Under the pieces are notes generated by a model. It saw nothing but the letters and a program-made list of their open reading frames with translations, had not been told where the DNA came from and searched no databases. A stretch of DNA of 64,000 bases from Isoetes taiwanensis (Eukaryota; Streptophyta; Lycopodiopsida; Isoetales; Isoetaceae). The stretch spans positions 126,001-190,000 of the forward strand of contig JAJEKV010000319.1 in assembly GCA_021234155.1 (NCBI GenBank). Reading direction: 5' to 3'. A program made the position numbers and the translations under genes. Shown one piece after another: positions 58,215 through 64,000 of the stretch (within the stretch, counting starts at the first letter, position 1; each line of letters starts with the position of its first letter).

Positions 58215-60031
58215 TTTGGGCTGTTATGCAAACTGAGCCGTAAAGGAAAGGATCAACTGAAACAGATTGCTGAGGTGCTGATCAAACTCGAGAACGGACA
58301 AGGGGTCGCTAGCTGCGTCACTTTCAGAGATTTTCTTACTTGGCTGCCCAACATGGTGAACATACGGTCAGGAACGGGAGTGGGACCTCGGCATAGAGCA
58401 GGGAGTGATTCAACCCATCTTGGACTATGGAAATGAAATTCAGGAGGTAGTCAGGAGGGAGTTGAAGGACCAGCATGCTCCAGTCTGTGTGGGTAAGCTC
58501 AAAAATCCTGCTGTTGAAAATTAACTAAAATATCTTTCCGGTTTGGGTCTTATTGGTTGTGGTTCGACATGAAGGAGTGCTACTCTGATCTCTTAAGGTA
58601 GAGCTTGAAAAGGATAAGGGTATTTCTATCAGAAACATTTACTGGATGGAATTTCCCTTTTTCATTGCTGAATGTGAAAATCCCCAAACAGCTACCTTGC
58701 TCTTAAAAAAGGGAACAATCACTAAAGCTAACACCCAACTGTTTTTCCAAAAATGGTATCCTGGGTTTGACCCACAGAATCTAAACGAGCTTTTTCATCC
58801 AGCTTGGACCTCCTTGCAGGGGTTAAATCCCATGTATTGGAATGAACAATTCCTTTTGTCCCTTTTTAAAGACACTGGAAACTATATTGCACTGGAAGTT
58901 TCCCCTGATAGAGCACCCAGAGTCTGGGCTCAAATCGACCTTCTTAAGCCAATTCCCAGTAATATTCAATACATTGATTATTTTGGGAATCCAAAAATTC
59001 TGAAACTGGCATGGAATAGCCTTGTGGAATATGTGGCATTAGGCTCCATGGTGGAGGAATTTTCAGGGGAGCTCGGGAAGTGAAGGCATCCCATCAGGTG
59101 GATCAGAAGAAAGAGGATGAATGGATCACCCCTAGGAAAGGGAAAACTCCCAGCGTGTCCGCCTTTAAATTTAAAAAAAAGAATACAAATGGCGTGCAAA
59201 AGAAAGGCCAAGAAATTAAGGGAGAGACAGTTACAGGAGGAAAATCAAAAGATACAAAAGGAACAGAAATCTGAATGGAGGAAAAAAGTAAGATTCAATG
59301 AAGCGAATGCTGTCAAGGTTCTCTACAACGCCAAAGGGAAAGCAATTATTGACCCCGATGCCTTGGTGGTGACCCCGGCCCATGAGCAAAAAGCTAAGGT
59401 TCTCACCATTGAGGAACCCATAGCTCCCCCTATAAATGACTTCTCAGAATCGGATGATTCTGGGGGTAAATTCCTTGAACAAGGAGAGCCTTCCTTTAAA
59501 GCTTCTCCCCCTCCTGTCATTAACTTGTTTAGAGATCAGATCATTGATCAGCCTTCCATACAAGAAAATGATCAGGAGTTTCAAGAAATTTCTGAAAAAC
59601 TGCAAGAGGCAGACCACCTACACCAGGGGATGGACTTAGGTTCACAGGACATTCTCTCTACTGCTCTAATTGTTCAAAATTCCCCTGGTCTGTTGGAACA
59701 GGAGGATGAATTCCTCCCCCCACAGCATTTGGGAACTTTGGAAAACATGGAGAATGAGGTAGTTCCTTCCTCTTTGGAGTTAGAAATGGAACTGGTGGGA
59801 ACTTTGGAAAGCATGGAGAATGAGGTAGTTCCTTCCTCTCTGGAGTTAGAAATGGAACTAGACATTCCTCATGGCAAGTTCTGGGATGATGGGGGAAGTA
59901 CTGAGGACGAGTCTGAGGCTGCTGTAGGGGTCGAGACTTTCTTCACGCCTCAAACAACCAAGAAAACTAGGCAGAGAAAGGTCTATACTCCCAATCCGTA
60001 TGGGCCGATTACTAGATCCAAAAAATTATGA
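58215..60031 (+). pseudogene. LINE C ORF1 (DUF4283-like), frameshifted
   Basis: ORF1 proteins of plant L1 elements coat the element RNA. The first clear block (58646-59083) has F-F-I-A-E-C, Q-K-W-Y-P-G-F-D-P and P-R-V-W-A-Q-I-D-L-L, the layout of DUF4283. Traces upstream from about 58230 (L-K-Q-I-A-E-V-L-I-K-L) are cut by stops. After 59083 the sequence passes through another frame (W-I-T-P-R-K-G-K) and returns to the first by about 59280, so at least two frameshifts are present. The C-terminal 200 codons are acidic and low in complexity, with a 22-residue tandem repeat. The stop TGA (60029-60031) overlaps the ORF2 ATG (60028-60030). Confidence 0.75.
59731..59862 (+). repeat. 66-bp in-frame tandem duplication in ORF1
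   Basis: Two units (59731-59796 and 59797-59862) differ at only a few positions. Each encodes G-T-L-E-N/S-M-E-N-E-V-V-P-S-S-L-E and six further residues. The frame is kept. Confidence 0.9.
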
Positions 60032-62644
60032 AGATAGTGACCTGGAATCTCAGGGGAATCAAAGGCCCTTTAAAACGTAAACGTGCAATTATAGCTATGA
60101 AGGAGATGAGGGCTGATATCATCCTAGTCCAGGAACATAGGTTGCCAGGCTTTGAAGCTTCCAACCTTGGAAGTTGGATAATGCCAAATGGAAATTCTAT
60201 TTGGTCCCCTGCAGATGGGACCAAGGGAGGGATTTGCACTATCTGGAACTCTTTCCCTTATATTGGGTCCTATCAGGATCAGACTGATAGATGGCAGGTA
60301 GTCTTTCTGAAGATAGAAGAGGAAGTGGTTGGTATCATAAATGTGTATGTATCCACTGATCCAGGGGAGAGGGAGAGGCAATGGAAGGAGATGGCTGATT
60401 GGATCAACTCCCAAAAGGCCGATAGCTGGATTTTGAGTGGTGATTTCAATAACACACCCCAATGGGATCAGAAATTAGGCAAGAAGTTGAATATGTCGAG
60501 GAATGAAAGAACTCAATGGGACAGGTTAATTTGACAATTTGTCTATCAAGCGCCATCCTCCTCCAATGTGTACTCATGGAGCAATAAGAGGGCAGGTAAT
60601 GACAGGGTTTTCTGCCTCCTTGATAGATTTTACACAAAGGATTGTACCTGGCCCCAAATGAACATTAAAGGAGACCAGAGTAACTCTATTTCAGATCGTT
60701 TTCCTCAAAGCTTGGAGTATGGAAGCTCCTTTAAGGGAGGGGCAAATTCTCCATTCAAACTGAATACTGGCCTGCTAAACAATGAAAAATTTTGTCATGA
60801 TGCAGCCTCTGCAGCAAAGTGGTTCTATGAATGGGTTTGTTGTTAGAATGAGGCAAATTAAGAAATGGCTAAAGACCTGGGGTAAGAACTGGAATGAACA
60901 ATTGAAAAAGGAAAAAAAGGATGTATACCTTCAAGGAAAGGAAATCAGGCAAAAAATTTTTGAAGATCCACACAATATTTTACTGCATCAAGAGGAAGGA
61001 GTTCTCGAAAGGAAAGTAAAGAACATAGAGGAATCAGAAGCCAGAGGATTGATTATCAAGAGCAAATGTATCAATATCAATTGCATGGATAGATGCAGCT
61101 CCAAGCTGTTCTTCAAAACTGCCAAAGGGAGAATGATGAACAATGGGATCATCTCGATCTCAGATGGAAACCAAATCATATCAGGGCAGGAAAATTTATT
61201 GGAGTTTTTTCATGAGAAGTATAAAAATTTGTTTGCCCATGAAGAGGTGGATGAAAACAGCTTCCAGGTCTTCTTTGACAAGCTGGGGCCAGCTGACAAG
61301 GTATTAGATGACACTCATCTCCTTGAATGCCCTTGAGGAAAGGGAAATCGAGAAGGTCCTTAAAGGTATGGCAAGTGGGAAAAGCCCTGGCTGCCCCGAT
61401 GGTATCCCCGAATTCTTTGTTACCTTCTGGGATACCCTAAAGCATGATGTCACTACCTTCATTCAGGGGGCATGGTCTGCTCCAAAGCTTCACCCTGCAA
61501 TAAATGTTGGGTTAATTGCCCTCATTCCCAAGGTAGATGCTCCTGCCTCTTTCTCTGACTGGAGGCCAATCTCCCTTACAAATTCCACTTACAAGATCCT
61601 GGCAAAGATTCTAGCAAATAGAATCAAGGAGACCCTACAAAAAATCATCAACCCAGTACAATCTGCATTTCTTCCAGGGAGAAGTATTTTAGACAACTTT
61701 ATTGGAGCCCATGAGGGACTGCACTGAATCTCTTCTCCAAACAGAATTGTATGTTGGTCAAATTGGATTTCAAACGTGCTTATGATACCATTCATTGGAG
61801 ATTTTTGTATAAAACAATGACACAGTTAGGTTTTTCTGACAAAGTTATCAGCAGGGTGCATAGTTTGAATGTTGCTGGCTGCTCTGCAGTTCTAGTGAAT
61901 GGTACTCCATCAAAGTTTTTTGAGTGTAAAAAAGGGGTTAGACAGGGTTGCCCCTTGGCCCCCTATCTTTTTCTGATAGTTGCTGAAATGGTCACGAGGG
62001 CCACTCTGTCTCTTCTGGCTGCCAAAGAAATTAAATGTCTTCAACTGCCACAGAATTTGGGAGATTTCTCAATAATGCAGTATGGAGATGATACATTTGC
62101 CTTTCTCCAGAATGATGGAACCAGTCTTCCAAACTTCCTGCAGATGTTAAATCTTTTTGGGGGTGCCTCTGGAGTTCATCTGAACAAAAATAAAAGCACA
62201 ATTGTCCTGCAATCAGAGGAAGATGAGATTCATGGTATAAAGGTCACAGGTCACAGTACTGCCACTAAATTGCTTGGCCTCCCTTTGGCAGTTAACATGA
62301 ACTTGGCAGGGCTGTGGGACCCCATTGTCAACAGGATGAAGAAAAAGATACAGATGTATCCTAAATCCCTCTCTCTTGCAGGACGAGTTGAGATTGTCAA
62401 CAGTGTCATTGCAAGCACACACATTTTTTTCTCTTCAGCCATCATTGCTGATAAATCCTCCTATAGAAAACTAGAGTCAGCTATGAGGGACTACATTTGG
62501 CAAGGTGCTAGAATGGTTTCCTGGGATAATTTGACTCTGCCCAAGAAAGAAGGAGGCCTGGGCGACCTTTTTGTCCAAGCACAAGCCTTGGCAGCAAAGC
62601 TAGTTTGGAGATCTTTAATGTCTAATGCCCCCTCCAGCCTTTGA
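60028..62644 (+). pseudogene. LINE C ORF2: endonuclease and reverse transcriptase
   Basis: Starts M-K-I-V-T-W-N-L-R-G. Endonuclease motifs: Q-E-H-R-L-P (60130), S-G-D-F-N-N (60435), Y-S-W-S-N (60571). The final catalytic S-D-H is S-D-R here (60691-60699). RT blocks: S-G-K-S-P-G (61376), W-R-P-I-S-L-T-N (61561), K-L-D-F-K-R-A-Y-D (61760), R-Q-G-C-P-L-A-P (61940), and Y-G-D-D at 62081-62092 where LINE B has Y-A-D-D. The frame is broken by one stop (60532-60534) and three frameshifts (about 60780-60846, 61310-61336, 61727-61751). From 61751 to 62644 it is open for 297 codons. The missing zf-RVT part resumes at about 63395 after inserted sequence. Confidence 0.85.
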
Positions 62645-62929
62645 AATTAGTAAAGTGCTGGTTGGGGTTACATCTCTAGTGGGATCTCCTTCTCTCCCTC
62701 ATCATCTTCCCGACTCGACCCTTTTTCCAGCTCAAAGTCGCCTCCAGCACATCCAAAATCTTGAGAAGAATTTTCTCCAGATGGAATCAAGCATCACCCG
62801 CTTTAGAGCTCGGCCTCTAAGTTCTATCGTTGATGATTTTGGCTTCTTTTGGCATCGGGACTTGACCGGAGGAAGAGGAGGGATGTTTACAGGGAAAAAA
62901 TTAGTGGCTAATCTTAGCTAAATGGCGAT
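62645..62929 (+). other. Unassigned stretch between RT and the AT-rich insert
   Basis: In LINE B the RT continues here with a W-L-K-Y-G type sequence. In LINE C a 98-codon frame (62625-62921) runs across but does not resemble LINE protein. It may be decayed LINE sequence or part of an inserted piece. Confidence 0.3.
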
Positions 62930-63395
62930 TTTTTTGGTCTTGTTGGAAAAAAAGTGGCTAAACTATGGCCCTTTTTGGGCCAGAAAAAACAAAATATTAG
63001 CCAAGTCTATTTCACGCCCCAACTCTATTTCGTCCAACTTTAGCTAATTGCAAGAAAGTATAAGTGCCAAAAATTGGAGAGTTTAGCCAAAACTTGAAGG
63101 TTTTTACGTCAAATTTTGGCATACTTTAGCCAAATTATTTTATAACCTTTATATCTATTATGGTCAGTAAATATTTAGGTATTGAATTAGTGCAAAATAG
63201 CTAAATGATAGAAGACATTTTTACTTTTAAATATAAGTTTAGCCAAACATAAGAAAGTACAGGTGGCAAAATTTCGAAAGTTTAGCTAAACGTTAGTTTT
63301 CATCTCAATTTTTGGCATACTTTAGCCAAGTCTATTTCACCACTTTGGATTTAGAAGTTCCTTAATTTTTTCTCTGGATGTTTAGCCCTCAAACA
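62930..63395. repeat. AT-rich insert in LINE C with internal tandem similarity
   Basis: Non-coding; rich in tttagcc and ggcatactttagccaa. Bases 63050-63133 and 63247-63330 are homologous (about 80 bases, offset near 195), and agccaagtctatttcac occurs at about 62999 and 63322. The ends share ggatgttt...gaaaaaatta in inverted orientation, so it may be a MITE, but I cannot fix a target-site duplication. It is also present at 1-245, so it was in the LINE before the large duplication. Confidence 0.6.
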
Positions 63396-64000
63396 TCCTC
63401 TTAAGTATAAGGAATGGTGCCATGCAGGTCTTCATACAATTGGTTCTATGAAGAATAATGATAAGTGGAAAGATTGGGGTGACCTTACCTCAGTATTGCC
63501 TGACACTGATACAAATAGAAGCATTTATGCTACTCTAACTCGAAACCCGGTGGGGCAAGCAAATTGTGCTCAAAACTGGACGTGTGGTGGGCTAGCATAT
63601 AAGGTTTCCAAAATTTATAGTCTGCTTTTGGATAGGTCTCAATTAAAAGTGAGCAGAGTCAGCTGCCAGCAGGACCTAGCCATCAAAATTATAAGACAGG
63701 GGTGGAAACTTCAATGTGCTAGCAAAATTGGGCTCTTCAGGTGGCTATTGTTGAACAAAAGTTTAAAGACAAATGGTTTCAGAGCCCAATTCAACAATCA
63801 AGTTTCTGATTTATGTCCAATGGGCTGTGGCTTAAGGGAGACAAGTTCACATGTCTTCCTTTGTCCCTGGCTCTCTCTTTTTTGGCAATGGATCCAACCT
63901 TTGGTACAACAAACACCCTCTGATGAGGCATCCTTGCTACAATATTTAAATCAGAACTCCCCTTTCAAAGGGACCATCCGGACCCTTACCTGCTGGGCCA
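63157..64000. repeat. Second copy of window bases 1-846
   Basis: Aligns with 1-846 over its whole length with about 20-25 differences, mostly single substitutions and 1-4 base indels (for example GTTAGAAGTTTTCAT at 143 versus GTTAGTTTTCAT at 63291). It is cut only by the window end. See the LINE A and LINE C entries for why this is read as a large tandem duplication. Confidence 0.95.
63395..64000 (+). pseudogene. LINE C ORF2 C-terminus, zf-RVT, partial
   Basis: Coding resumes as W-C-H-A-G-L-H-T-I-G-S-M-K. The zinc cluster (C-P-M-G-C-G-L-R-E-T-S-S-H-V-F-L-C-P) at about 63816-63870 is better preserved than in LINE A and is followed by W-L-S-L-F-W-Q-W. A 1-base shift lies around 63650. The window ends inside it. 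Confidence 0.8.

Larger units (their letters stand above)
57625..64000 (+). mobile_element. LINE C (L1-type), nearly full length, runs off the window
   Basis: It starts after AGATTTGGAGAAGC, the 14-base target-site duplication, inside a Gypsy chromodomain. It contains a long 5' region, ORF1 (DUF4283-like), ORF2 (endonuclease, RT, zf-RVT) and an AT-rich insert at about 62930-63395. The 3' end and poly(A) lie beyond the window, but their duplicate is visible at 846-1641. The 5' region (57696-57980) holds a 94-codon frame of unknown nature. Confidence 0.85.

Overview
The window looks like nuclear DNA of a land plant with a large, repeat-dominated genome. The evidence is plant-type LINEs with a DUF4283-like ORF1, Copia and Ty3/Gypsy retrotransposon pieces, a CACTA tail carrying DUF4216, DUF8039-like segments, a hAT C-terminus, and intron-containing fragments of three conserved eukaryotic genes (mitochondrial-type EF-Tu, the SNARE regulator SLY1, and a WD40 protein resembling plant AMBRA1-like proteins). 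A DUF7869-type transposase-like gene and the overall texture would fit a seed-free plant (lycophyte, fern or bryophyte), but the species cannot be fixed from the sequence. I see no rRNA gene, no CRISPR array and no bacterial operon. Almost every recognisable coding region is broken.

Layout. 1-1641: 3' end of a LINE (A) that sits in a Gypsy chromodomain whose remainder follows at 1642-1716. 1717-4245: repeat X1. 4246-9199: a second LINE (B) ending in poly(A). 9200-11302: AT-rich sequence. 11303-15290: repeat Y1, holding SLY1 exons. 15226-20431: a 1.4-kb direct repeat (Z1, Z2) on either side of a hAT remnant and a Copia gag-to-integrase fragment. 21092-22110: CACTA tail. 24309-28795: EF-Tu and WD40 exons on the minus strand. 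29955-35975: repeats X2 and Y2, a second copy of 1717-15290 that lacks about 7 kb including LINE B. 35990-37420: Copia RT fragment and a primer-binding-site-like sequence. 40504-43680: DUF7869 gene broken by a 322-bp MITE, next to a DUF8039-like segment. 43900-52800: an unusual CpG-rich locus with two TATA promoters, a 53-bp promoter repeat, an array of identical stem-loops, and a long decayed gene that includes a possible beta-class amino-methyltransferase. 53600-53900: LTR-like promoter. 56290-57624: Gypsy RNase H, integrase and chromodomain. 57625-64000: LINE C inserted into that Gypsy.

Two points stand out. First, bases 1-846 recur at 63157-64000 (I judge about 97% identical by eye). The target-site duplication expected for LINE C (seen 5' of it at about 57610) is found 3' of LINE A at 1642. 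The window therefore appears to span one unit of a tandem segmental duplication with a period near 63.16 kb. Second, the 44-53 kb locus carries its own repeat families and a coding region I cannot assign; it is the best candidate here for an undescribed mobile or selfish system.
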